From the NCBI GenBank assembly GCA_014706385.1, contig JACGZH010000006.1, forward strand, positions 1,488,001 through 1,552,000: a stretch of DNA of 64,000 bases. Direction: 5' to 3'. A model generated the notes under the pieces. It saw nothing but the letters and a program-made list of their open reading frames with translations, did not search any database and was not told the DNA's origin. A program made the translations under genes and the position numbers. This document shows positions 12,101 through 21,298 of this stretch, in pieces; the stretch's first letter is position 1, and each line of letters begins with the position of its first letter. The stretch comes from Phaffia rhodozyma (taxonomy: Eukaryota > Basidiomycota > Tremellomycetes > Cystofilobasidiales > Mrakiaceae).

Positions 12101-12832
12101 ATGATCATATAATCGATGCGGAGGCAGCTTGTCTGCCTCGGTCTTGGAAAATACATCAGCATATGCTGTATACTTACTAGGCACAACGGGGTTCGTTGCG
12201 GGGTCTGGAACGGAAGCTGGGTCAGTATTATCAGTCATTTCAGGGTTCATAGCCAGATCAGCAGATGCTGCCTGTACGAGGACAGGAGTCGGAACCATAG
12301 GAGGGGAAATCTGGAGCAAAACAGGAACAGGATGCCGACTATGTCGCAACAGAATGGTGTTGGCAAAATAGGCCATGTCAGGATTGTGGCGTCGATGCCA
12401 GGGAATACCTAGGATGATGTCCACAGAAGCGGTTGCAGCCAAGTGCAACGGGACGGTTTCTTCGAAACCACCCAGACCGAGCTGTCCGAACTGAACAGAG
12501 TCAATCGGTCCAGTAGTCAAGGGTGTCCCATCCACAGTTGTTGCTAACCGCGGGGACGAAAGGATGTCAATCTTGGCAGGGAGGCTGGAGGCTAGCTTAT
12601 GGTTGATGATGTTCAGTTGAGAGCCGGAGTCGAGGAGTACACGAACGGAGGTCTGAGTGTTGCCTGTCTGAAGTGTACCTAAGAGGATGATTCGCTTCTC
12701 AGAGTTTGGCTCGGATGAACGGAGTGGCAGAGATGTTAGTTCGACATGCTTGTCTCGCATGCCGTCAGGGCAAGAATAATCAGACACATGTATAGGAATC
12801 AACTGTTGAAAGTGATCTGCTGAACGGGTCAC
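9110..12832 (-). pseudogene. pol: Gypsy pol: protease-RT-RNase H-integrase-chromodomain, one in-frame stop
   Basis: The frame runs from 12832 to a TAG at 10460-10462 and continues in the same frame to 9110. In order it shows an aspartic protease active site (LLDSGSQ), an RT with IIYLDDILIF, an RNase H with LETDASG and YDKELLAIV, an HHCC zinc finger (HPSAGH...CSYDICQ) just after the stop, an integrase core with D (SLDHIVD), D (VSDRG) and E (DGQTERIN), and a C-terminal chromodomain (LWHVEKIL...FLIRWEGYD...W). RT and RNase H catalytic motifs are intact. The RT/RNase H part is almost identical to the plus-strand copy at 22.6-23.8 kb, whereas the protease and later regions differ. The chromodomain would direct insertion to marked chromatin, as known for chromoviruses. 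Activity is unlikely because of the stop and the missing 5' LTR. Confidence 0.88.
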
Positions 12833-13173
12833 AGGAGAAGTAGAGATGGAGGCTAAGAGAGGAGATACAGGGGATATAGATGTGATGGAAGATTCAACGC
12901 GAGATTTACTTGAGAAAACGGAGTCAGTCGGATTGTTCCGAGAGCGAGAAGTGTCCGTATGAGAAGAAACATGAGAAGGAGAACAAAAGGAAGTAGACTT
13001 AGGAGACTGTGCCTGAGCGATTGGCTCGGACCAGTTGAACGATCCGTGGATGCTAGAGTGAGGATGACCCAGCAGAGGACGACCTACTGAGTCCTGACTT
13101 TTTCCGAGTCCTCATCCATCTCATCCGTATCGAGGTAGATGGTTAGTTCTGCCATCTGAGACGGTTGATTGTT

Positions 13174-14240
13174 CTACCGGACGAGAGGGCAGGCGTTGCG
13201 ATGGTGGGTGGCATCGCCACAGTATAGGCATAGGTTCTCCCGTCGTCGTCGTTGCTTTTCAGCTGCAGAAAGAGGGACTTTGATGATGTTGGGTCGACTT
13301 ACCCCTGCAGCTGTTCTGGAAACAGGATGGAATGTGGGAGCTCTTCCGTAAGTGTTCTGTTTGGCGGCCGGTGTCTCGACGACATCAATGTCCATCGGAG
13401 ATGGCCCATCATCTACAGGTCTAGCAACAAATCCACAAGACGCAGGAACAAACGGACGAGAATAAGAAGTAGGCTGTCGAGGCATACTGTTTGTGTAATA
13501 AGGATATCAATCCTTCTGTTGGTATCTGGTCTTTTCGGACAGTAGATTGTCCACTCTGATTGCACTTGCTCGCAACTCTTCCAGAGTGGTCGACTCCTCG
13601 AATCTAGATAGTTCGGCCTTCCCCGCATTCTTCAGGCTTCGCCAGAAAGACAAACATCTCGACGTCTCGTCAATAGGCAACTGAGAAACAAGAGAAATAA
13701 ACTTAGCATAGTACTCGGCCACCGAGCCTGTCTGCCTCAGCTCCTGCAGCTTTCTGTCGATCTCCCGGATGGGATCGACTTCTCCAAATTTCACCCGAAG
13801 GTGTTCAGCAAAGCTCCTGAAGGCTCTCAGCCATGCAGACCGGACAAGGGTCTTGTCTTCGTCTAGAAAGGTGTCAACATAGTCAAACAGACCACCACGA
13901 AGAGAACTGATGGCAAAAAAGTCTTTACTATGCCCGGTCGCGACTGGAAAGTGATCCTGCATTGAGCGAGGAATCGACGGCAGTCCGATCGTCGGGAGCC
14001 ATCGAACGTCTCAGGAGGCACTACCGAGGGCTCAAAGAAGCGGGAAGAGTCTGTGATGTCAACAGAAGGCGCCAGAGCCAACGCCTGGGTATGAGCCAGT
14101 TGTTGTTCGAGCGCCAGAATACGAGCCTGGCTCTGAGCTACAAACTGATGCCATTGGTTCTCGTCATCAACAGGAAGATCAGGCATGGGTTGATCAGCAA
14201 TCTCAACGCTAGAGGAAGAGGCCTCTTGCTCGTCGGGCAT
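13174..14240 (-). pseudogene. gag: Gypsy gag, frameshifted
   Basis: The N-terminal ORF starts at an ATG at 14240 (MPDEQEASSS...) and carries the capsid entry FDGSRRSDCRRFLAQCRITF. The capsid then continues in another frame (FFAISSLRGGLFDYVD ... VAEYYAKFISLV) down to a TGA at 13507. After a short gap in that same frame, a further ORF (13485-13174) ends in a CCHC-type zinc knuckle, CLYCGDATHHRNACP, followed by TAG. The frame change coincides with a run of six T's on the coding strand (13915-13920), where the zero frame reads ACT TTT TTG. That matches the X XXY YYZ slippery pattern, but a point indel is the simpler explanation because it breaks the capsid itself. Confidence 0.8.
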
Positions 14241-14529
14241 AACGCAAGGGGTGGTACAAAGATAGAACGAGATGGGAGAGAGAAGAAGGTAGGAGAAGGA
14301 AGAAAGAAGGAAGAACGACGACAAGAGGGAAATTACAAGACGAGAGGGAAAGGACGCGTCTGGAGATAAGCCGAGAACGAAGTTACAACCACCACAGAAT
14401 TTACAATTGGACACACACAAGCAGACTACAATGATCACAAAGCGCACGAGACGAAGAGAGGAGGAGGTCCTATGGTGAAGATCCTCAGGTTAAAGGGAGT
14501 GGAGCTACTGAAGTATGATTTGAGTTCTT

Positions 14530-14935
14530 TTGATCCCTCTAGGATTCTTTTTATTCTTTTTATTTTTTTATTCTTTTGATTATTATTTTTTTTTTCTATT
14601 TTTTTGTTCTTTTGATTCTTTTGGTTCTCTTGATTCTTTTTATTTATTTTATTCTTTTATTTGGGTATTCCTTGGCTCTTTGGGATCCTTCTTGGGTTGG
14701 TTTATACTACAGAGTTTCTTGGGTCTGGTATTTTGACTCTTTTGGGTGTTGTTTTATTCTTTTGGTTTTTTTTTCATTTTTTATTTTTTGTGTTATTATG
14801 TTTCTTTTTGATTCTTTTTGTTCTGATTTTAATATACTTTATTTTATTTTGTTTTGTTTGATTATTATGTTTGTTTTGTTCTGGTTATGTTTTGGTTTTG
14901 TTTGGTTCAAGTTCGTTGGTGCAGAGGGGAAAAGA
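14530..14935. repeat. T-rich low-complexity tract
   Basis: The plus strand is dominated by T with recurring TTCTTTTGATTCTTTT-type units. Three overlapping ORFs arise here only because T-rich DNA encodes Phe, Leu and Ile; I see no protein family. It lies where the 5' LTR and leader of the gypsy element would be expected. Confidence 0.8.
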
Positions 14936-15535
14936 TAGGAGGACGGAAGGATTGCGCGAGCAATGCCAGGTGAACAAAGGGTGTTCAGCGGTTCCGGTGA
15001 GGGTCTACAAGGGCGGAGAAAGTGGGAGGATCCGGGGAGCCAGGAGGAGAATTGGAGGTGAATGGAGATGTCCGATGATGGATGGGTCCTTGGGCAGGAT
15101 GAGGTTTGGGAATGATGTTTCCGACAATAGAGGTGGATGTGATGGAAGATACGGAAGAGTGGTTCTTCAGAGAGTGGATCTTCGGAGAGTGGTTCTTCGG
15201 ACAGAGTTTGGTCCAGAACGAGAGAGTGAGAATTCTTGCAGCCGCGGAGTTCGACCAAGAGCAGATGCCGTCTCCTTGACCGGAAGTTTAGTCAAGCGAG
15301 AGGAGAAGGGAGGAGAGCCTCAAGCTGGAAGCTTGGAAGATATTAGGGGCGCAGGCAAGGAGGCTGAGTGGGGACGGTACTCAGTGCGCTTGAGCTCTCA
15401 AGAGGGAAGAGATCATGCAATATTGCAGAGGGATATGAAGAGGTTATTGAAGGGAACTATGAGGATTTAACGAGGTTCCAAGCTTGGGGGAGTAAAGGGG
15501 AGATAGCTAACGACTACATGGTATATATGTCATTC
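14936..15535. other. No recognisable gene
   Basis: Several ORFs cross this stretch on both strands, including a 199-codon one on the plus strand, but none shows a recognisable domain and their composition is repetitive (Arg, Gly and Glu runs). One short repeated unit, roughly AGAGTGGTTCTTC/TGGATCTTC, lies at about 15155-15205. I could not assign it to an element. Confidence 0.5.
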
Positions 15536-15539
15536 GAGA

Positions 15540-15720
15540 TGTTAGACCAAGGAAACACAAGCGAACACAAGCGAACACAAGGAAACACAAGCAACCACAA
15601 GCAAGAGCGAAGAGATACCAAGGAGGAGCTGAGAGATACCAAGGAAGAGTCAAGATATAACCAAGAGAGAGTTAAGATGTACCAAGAGCGAGTTAAGCAG
15701 TACCAAGAGGCTGTTGTAAG
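15540..15720. repeat. Degenerate tandem repeat (ACACAAGCGA and ACCAAGAG units)
   Basis: A run of GAACACAAGCGAACACAAGG-like units passes into repeats built around ACCAAGGAGGAG and ACCAAGAGCGAG. It is imperfect but clearly periodic. In the plus strand it encodes hydrophilic repeats, which I read as a by-product rather than a gene. Confidence 0.7.
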
Positions 15721-15879
15721 AATCGGTCTACATTGTGCAAGGTCACCCTGCGCGGATCAAACCGGGTCAGACCATGACAATCTTCTTGATCGTTTGTTCG
15801 AGACAACTGATTCTCCTCGGATAGACCTGATCCTAATGCTAATTCTATAATTCTCTGATTCTCAAACAATTTTACACAC

Positions 15880-16500
15880 ACACACAGTGAGCAAGTTCAT
15901 TGAGAGAACCAGAAAGGGGAAGAAAGAAAAGAAAATAAACTAGCTACTGTATATACGATATCACCAAGATGGAAATGATATAGAAGCAAGATGCAAATGA
16001 ACTAGAATGGAAATAAAACGAGACGGAAGTGAAATAAAGATGATATAGAAAATAGAAATGAAATAACATGTTGAACGAGAAACCGAAGAGATAGAAAGTC
16101 AACCAACGCGCAATACTCGATGATTGATGTCTAGACTGCTATATCCAATACTACCACTCAGTCGAAGACATCAAACAGAAAAAGAAAGGAATGAAAAGAA
16201 ATGGAAGGAAACGAAAAAGAAATGAAAGAGATTGGAAGAAATGCGCAAGAAATGTCGAGAAATAAGTTCGAGACCGGGCGCGGGAAGTCAACGAGTGAAC
16301 GAAAGATCAAACAAATCAAGCAAGAAAGAGATGAGGAAACAAACCAGGACGAAAACAAGAACAGGAAGATGAGAATTTAGTAGTAAAAAGAACAGAAGGA
16401 ACAGAAAGAACCGAATGGAATCGGAAAGAGAACACCAAAAGATCCTTGTCTGGTCGAGAAAGAGCAAAGATTGAGGATGCAAAGTGGTGAGCTTTTCTGG
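15880..16500 (-). other. Likely 3' flank of the copia element, purine-rich on plus
   Basis: Downstream of the copia ORF stop (16662, minus) the minus strand is pyrimidine-rich and contains TCTCGTTTTATTTC, also found in the 3' untranslated part of the left-edge copia (about 506-520). I infer it is the 3' end of the element. No copy of the 518-bp LTR is found here, so the 3' LTR is absent or too diverged to recognise. A short CA run (about 15874-15886) marks the far side. Confidence 0.45.
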
Positions 16501-16614
16501 ACTGGGCTGGAAAACAAACAAAAATTGACTTGGAGAATATCTTCCCTTTTCACCCTGTTTCCTTTCTTCCCTCAGATCAACACAAGTCCCCCACCGACAT
16601 CTTATCTCCCACCG

Positions 16615-16682
16615 TCTCCCACTATCCTCTGCTATCTCCCACTATCTCCCACTATCTCCCACTATCTCCCACTATCTCCCGC
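16615..16682. repeat. Decamer tandem repeat CTATCTCCCA
   Basis: About five copies of CTATCTCCCA, with variant units on the left side. On the minus strand the units read TGGGAGATAG, and the copia ORF stop codon at 16662-16664 falls inside them. The purine-rich units may act as the polypurine tract, expanded by slippage. Confidence 0.8.
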
Positions 16683-19600
16683 CACCTTTCCAGCTGCCTG
16701 CCTCATCATCTTCTTCTCCCGTCTCCTTTCAGCCCTCAGCCTCAGGATCTCCTCTCGGTCTCTCTCGGTGTCGGTCTCGGTCTCTCCCATCTGATGAGGT
16801 ATGTCTCCTCCCACTGGAACGGCTATCTCGCCGTCGAGGCCCATCGCTGACCTGAACTTCTCGTGTTTCTCCCGTGGCAGTGCTTTTGTCCCGATGTCGG
16901 CCACCATGTCGTCCGTTCGGATCCCGACGACTCGGATGGTCCCTTCCTCGACCTTCTCTCGGATAAAGTGATAGCGTACGTGGATGTGTTTCGATCTGGA
17001 ATGGGTGTCTGGGTTGTTGGCTAACGCGATCGCTCCCTGATTGTCTTCGTAGATCCGAGTCGGCTCCATCGTCGTCACGTCGAGTGTTCCTGTCGGATCG
17101 GCCATGAAAGCAAGCACTTCCCGCAACCAGCCGACTTCCTTCGCTGCCATAGTAAGTGCCACGTATTCCGCTTCGCATGTCGATAGCACTACCATCGCTT
17201 GCTTCTTTGACGCCCAGCTGACCGCTCCTCCGTTTACCATCGCCACATAGGACGAGTGACACCTTCTATCATCCACAACTGAAGCATAGTCTGCATCGGA
17301 ATACACAGCAAGTGAGTGTACGGCTGTTCCATAGGTCAGCGAAAGAGCTTTGGTGGACTTAGCATAGGTCAGTACTCTCTGCACAGCTTTCCAGTGTCTT
17401 GGTCCTGGGTTGGACGAGAACGATGCCAGTCTGGACACGGAGTATGCGAGGTCCGGCCTGGTGACCATGGTGAGCCAAAGGAGTGAGCCGAGAAGGCTGA
17501 CATACGGCTTGTCCTTCATTTCTTCCTCCTCCTCAGCGTTCTTCGGTGACATCTCCTTTGAGAGATCGACAGACACCATGCCGGGTGTCCACACAGGGTA
17601 TGTCTCCCTGTCTTCGAACTTCTTGACCATCTCTTCGATGTATGGTAGCTGATCGATGCTGACCGTGCGTTTGGTTCTGTCCCTGGTGACTCTGAGTCCC
17701 AAACAGAAGGCCATCTCGCCCATGTCCTTCATGGTGAACCGGGACTCGAGTTCCTTCTTTACATTTCCCAACAATCGGCCACCCTTTTCGGCAAACAAAC
17801 CGAGATCATCGACATATACCGCCAAGTGAAGGTCTTCTCCATCCTGTCTGAGGATGTAGTGTCCGTAGTCGGATGGGTTTCGGACGAAGCCTATGGAAGC
17901 AAGAGAGGTATGGAGCTTGTTATTCCATTCTCGCGCTGCCTGTTTCAGGCCATATAGTCCTTTGTGAAGCTTACATACATAGTCTTCCTTTCCCTTTTCT
18001 TCGAAGCCAGGTGGCTGCCGCATATACACCTCTTCTTTCAGGTCCCCATAGAGGAACGCGGTCTCGACATCCATCTGGTGGATGTCCCAGTCGTGTTCGG
18101 CTGCTTTCGCAAAAAGTAAACGAAGGGTAGCAAACTTGACGACGGGTGCGTAGGTCTCGTCAAAGTCGACGCCAGGTCGCTGACTGAACCCTTGCGCAAC
18201 AAAACGGACTTTCCTTCTGATGACCTTTCCTTCGGTGTTCTTCTTTTCTGCCAGAACAGCACGACATCCGACGGTGTTCCTGTTTGCCGGTCGAGGCACG
18301 AGAGTGTAGACCGAGTGTTTTCCGAACGACTCCATTTCTTTTCTTGCTGCCTCCTCCCACTCCTTCCGATGCCTTCCCATCAGCGCTGCCTTCAGCGTCT
18401 TGGGAACGTCGGATGGAATCGTCAAGTATGCTCGACATAACTCTGAATCTAAAGCGGCTTCACTCTGCAAGGTGCGTTCAGGATCAGTACGCTGTGGTCT
18501 ACCAGAATGAGATAAAATAGAAGTTGACAAATCGTTATTTTCATCATCATTTCCACCATCATTTCCACCATCATTTCCATTATTTCCTTCATCATTTCCA
18601 ACATCATTTCCATCATTTACTCCATCAGATCCGATCGCAAGTTTTCCGTGTTCCGGGCGGAAACTCGAGTATTTTTGTACCGGAACAGATCGTCTGGTGC
18701 TTCTTCGGAGTGCGGGCGTTTCTGCTGCTCGGGCGAGTTGTTTTCGGTATGTACCAGGACCGTGCGTTGGGACTGGGATCAGACTTTGTTCTCGAGGCGA
18801 AGGTGCTGCTATTCTGACGGAGATATCTTCTGCTGTGGTTTCTACAGGCTTTTGTGATGCGTTTTCTGCAGTCGTTCCTGGCGCCTTTTCGGATACGGCG
18901 ATTGATGCATTTTCTGACACCAAACCCTGAGTGATTGCCAAAGTAGTCTCTGGAGAAACACATGAAGAAACAGCTGAAGAAATAGCTGAAGAGACAGCTG
19001 AAGTAAGATCTGAAACACCTTCTAAAGCGGTTCCTGAAAAACCTTCTGCTCTGACTCCTGACAAGGTATCTGCAGCAGTATCTGGATTGATATCTACAGA
19101 ATCACCTAGGGTGATGCCTGAAATAGTCTCTGGAGAAACATCTAGTACACTTTCTTCAGCTGATTCTAAAGTAGTCTGTAACCCAGGCAGTGAAGTAGTT
19201 TCTGGAGTAGTTTCTGAAACGCATCCAAAGACATTTACTTTCCCGGTTTCCGCTGCATCTTCGAGTAAGTCTTCGACTTCATCACTTTCCGCCACACTTC
19301 GCGCCACACTTTCTGATGCATTCTCTGATGCACTCTCCGATGCACCTTCTGATGCGTCGGAAACAGATCCTACTGCCGGGACTACCTGAACTGGAACGAG
19401 ATCATCAGTAAGCTCTCTTACAATCTTTCTCGGTTCATAGATGATGGTACCCTCCGAGTCTGACTCTTCTACTGCTGCAGACTCTCTATCCGTCGGGCTC
19501 TGTCTTTCTTCGACTTCTTCCTCCTCCTCCTCTTCTGGTTCCTCCTCCTCTTCTTCTTCTTCTTCTTCTGTTGCATCCTCTTCATCCTCCTCCTTTTCGT

Positions 19601-21002
19601 CCGAATTCTCATACTCCGACTCAGTCTCATCAGTTTCACTGTTCTGACTGCCTGCCTCACGACTTTCCGTTTTGACCGGATGCAAAACAGAAGTATCCCT
19701 GGTCGGAGGAAAGGGGGACTGATAGGGAGACTGATACTGGGTGGATGCAACTGGAGTCAGCTCTCTCACAGCCGAGACTGCTGTCCACGGCTGATCGAAC
19801 GCAGTCTCGCTGTCTTCCATCATGTTAGTCGATCCTTTTTCTTTTCTTTGGAAGTCGTCTTCCCAGAACTTGACACTCGCTGACGAGATCACTTTCGCTT
19901 TTGCCTCGTCCCATACTTTCCATCCTTTCACTCCGTTTTCTTCGCCGTAGCCGACAAAGACTGCCTTCTTACCCTTTGGCGACAGTGCATGCTTTCTGTC
20001 TGCGTTCGGTATGTGATAGAAAGCAGTACAGCCGAACGCACGAAGCCGACTGACGTCTACTTTCTTGCCTGTCCAGCGCTCTTCAGGTATACCTTGTACT
20101 TTCTGCACCCAGGACTTGTTTCTGGTGAACACAAACGCCTTGGCGGCCAGTCCCCAGAACTCCTTGGGCAGTCCGGCATCAGCAAGCATGGTGCGCGTTC
20201 CATCCTTGATGGTGCGCACAGCTCTTTCTGCCTCGTCGTTCTGCTCGGGAGTGTGTGGGTCCGTCGTCTGCCGTTCGATGTTCATCAGAGACAGGTACTC
20301 GGAGAATGCATTGCTCACGAACTCGCCTCCTCCGTCGCTTCTCATCGCCTTGATGGCGATGTCTTTTCGTCTGGACTCGTCAACAAAACGTTTCCAACAG
20401 GTCAGCGCATCCGACTTGAGCTTGAGCAAGAAAAGCCGGAAATACTTGGTGGCCGAGTCAACGATGACAAGACCGTAGGCATATCCGTCCATTGTCTTTG
20501 GAAGGGGTCCAAACAGATCGACCGAGACCACCTCGCCTGAGGTTGTGTAAACCGTTCCTGTCGGCTTGAACGACGAGCGCTTGGCCTTTTCGATGTTGTA
20601 CGCCTCGCATCGGAAGTCCTTGCTGCCGGTCTGGATAGTGAGTCCGTCGACCGCCCTTTCTGTCTTTCTGATTGCGCCGATGTTGATGTGTCCCATCCGT
20701 CTGTGGGCCATCATCAGCTCGAGGGAGGATGTTTTCTGGGCTGCTGATGTTTTGTTTGCTGATGTTTTATTTGAGTTTGTTAATAAGATTAAGAGTTCTG
20801 TCGAGAGTAAATACAGAACGAATGACTCAGTATACCAGACTGTAGTTCTGGTGACGACTGAGGTGCAAGAAGGAGATGGGAAGAAGGAAGGAGTCATATA
20901 CAGCAAGCTGGCTGGTGGAGCCGAGTCAATGCGAAGGAAAGCCGAAAAAGCACAGGATATGAGATAACGATATGGGACGATAGAGCACAGCTGTGCGGTC
21001 AT
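16662..21002 (-). CDS. pol: Copia pol polyprotein (integrase-RT-RNase H), ORF starting in the LTR
   Basis: This single uninterrupted 1446-codon ORF starts at ATG 21002. About the first 75 residues are encoded by the LTR. Next come a GAG-pre-integrase segment (MMAHRRMGHINIGAI), in which the usual second Cys of the CxxC pair is Tyr (RCEAYN), and an integrase core with D (SVDLFGP), D (RSDGGGEF) and E (QNDEAERAVR). A long low-complexity linker follows, with Glu runs, then degenerate SETTPETTS-like repeats, then Asn/Gly/Asp repeats. The RT has ETAFLYGDL and YVDDL, and the RNase H has YSDADYASVV, STCEAEYVAL and SKHIHVRYHF. The C-terminus runs into a decamer repeat. The intact frame over 4.3 kb implies it is young. 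It lacks gag and protease, so transposition would depend on other copies. Confidence 0.9.
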   Translation of the reverse strand: MTAQLCSIVPYRYLISCAFSAFLRIDSAPPASLLYMTPSFFPSPSCTSVVTRTTVWYTESFVLYLLSTELLILLTNSNKTSANKTSAAQKTSSLELMMAHRRMGHINIGAIRKTERAVDGLTIQTGSKDFRCEAYNIEKAKRSSFKPTGTVYTTSGEVVSVDLFGPLPKTMDGYAYGLVIVDSATKYFRLFLLKLKSDALTCWKRFVDESRRKDIAIKAMRSDGGGEFVSNAFSEYLSLMNIERQTTDPHTPEQNDEAERAVRTIKDGTRTMLADAGLPKEFWGLAAKAFVFTRNKSWVQKVQGIPEERWTGKKVDVSRLRAFGCTAFYHIPNADRKHALSPKGKKAVFVGYGEENGVKGWKVWDEAKAKVISSASVKFWEDDFQRKEKGSTNMMEDSETAFDQPWTAVSAVRELTPVASTQYQSPYQSPFPPTRDTSVLHPVKTESREAGSQNSETDETESEYENSDEKEEDEEDATEEEEEEEEEEPEEEEEEEVEERQSPTDRESAAVEESDSEGTIIYEPRKIVRELTDDLVPVQVVPAVGSVSDASEGASESASENASESVARSVAESDEVEDLLEDAAETGKVNVFGCVSETTPETTSLPGLQTTLESAEESVLDVSPETISGITLGDSVDINPDTAADTLSGVRAEGFSGTALEGVSDLTSAVSSAISSAVSSCVSPETTLAITQGLVSENASIAVSEKAPGTTAENASQKPVETTAEDISVRIAAPSPREQSLIPVPTHGPGTYRKQLARAAETPALRRSTRRSVPVQKYSSFRPEHGKLAIGSDGVNDGNDVGNDEGNNGNDGGNDGGNDDENNDLSTSILSHSGRPQRTDPERTLQSEAALDSELCRAYLTIPSDVPKTLKAALMGRHRKEWEEAARKEMESFGKHSVYTLVPRPANRNTVGCRAVLAEKKNTEGKVIRRKVRFVAQGFSQRPGVDFDETYAPVVKFATLRLLFAKAAEHDWDIHQMDVETAFLYGDLKEEVYMRQPPGFEEKGKEDYVCKLHKGLYGLKQAAREWNNKLHTSLASIGFVRNPSDYGHYILRQDGEDLHLAVYVDDLGLFAEKGGRLLGNVKKELESRFTMKDMGEMAFCLGLRVTRDRTKRTVSIDQLPYIEEMVKKFEDRETYPVWTPGMVSVDLSKEMSPKNAEEEEEMKDKPYVSLLGSLLWLTMVTRPDLAYSVSRLASFSSNPGPRHWKAVQRVLTYAKSTKALSLTYGTAVHSLAVYSDADYASVVDDRRCHSSYVAMVNGGAVSWASKKQAMVVLSTCEAEYVALTMAAKEVGWLREVLAFMADPTGTLDVTTMEPTRIYEDNQGAIALANNPDTHSRSKHIHVRYHFIREKVEEGTIRVVGIRTDDMVADIGTKALPREKHEKFRSAMGLDGEIAVPVGGDIPHQMGETETDTERDREEILRLRAERRREKKMMRQAAGKVAGDSGR

Positions 21003-21298
21003 GATGGTGCAGGTCTGAGTGCACTCCGGGAAGGATGGGCGGAGTTATTCCGGCCGAAAGCGATCATGTGAACGGCGACATTCGGTGAGAAACGGACCAT
21101 CGGCAAGCTGTGCAAAACACATGGACTTGACGATGAACAGGAAAGAAAGAAATGTGGTCGGCAAAGTATGGTCACGTGACGGACTAGGCAGTGAGCCGGG
21201 CAGTGACTTGGGCAGTGACTTGGGCAGTGTGGCCAGGCCCGCCACATGAGACGTGACCTGGATGCGGTGTCGTTACACAAGGCTGTGTAATTCCAACA
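20781..21298 (-). repeat. 5' LTR of the copia element
   Basis: It begins TGTTGGAATTACACAGCC on the minus strand and aligns without indels to 1281-1798. The shared sequence ends at ...CTTAATCTTATTA; after that this copy goes on ACAAACTC... into the pol frame. It contains GGGCAGTGACTTGGGCAGTGA-type short repeats (about 21190-21230). Confidence 0.85.

Larger units (their letters stand above)
8664..14240 (-). mobile_element. Ty3/gypsy chromovirus, 5'-truncated and mutated
   Basis: Reading the minus strand from the right, the order is gag (capsid, zinc knuckle), protease, reverse transcriptase, RNase H, integrase, chromodomain, polypurine tract and 3' LTR. That is the Ty3/gypsy chromovirus order. 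At least three lesions are visible: a frame change in gag at the run of six A's at 13915-13920 (T's on the coding strand), a TAG after the zinc knuckle (13174-13176), and a TAG between RNase H and integrase (10460-10462). No 5' LTR is seen; the sequence beyond the gag start is low complexity. Confidence 0.88.
16600..21298 (-). mobile_element. Ty1/copia retrotransposon lacking gag and protease
   Basis: The element has one recognisable LTR at its 5' end (20781-21298) and a single pol ORF. The LTR is followed within a few tens of bases by the GAG-pre-integrase domain, so gag, protease and the primer binding site are missing. A 3' LTR is not recognisable to the left. This is an internally deleted element that might still be expressed because the LTR supplies a start codon in frame. 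Confidence 0.85.

Noticed and set aside
14530..14938. Overlapping Phe/Leu-rich ORFs that look like membrane proteins
   Set aside because: They are translations of a T-rich low-complexity tract in several frames; no family features.
14871..15470. 199-codon plus-strand ORF
   Set aside because: Repetitive Arg/Gly/Glu composition, no domain, located in a retroelement flank, and a minus-strand frame over the same DNA is equally open.
15540..15720. CRISPR-like repeat array
   Set aside because: Units are degenerate, directly adjacent and lack unique spacers; the genome is eukaryotic.
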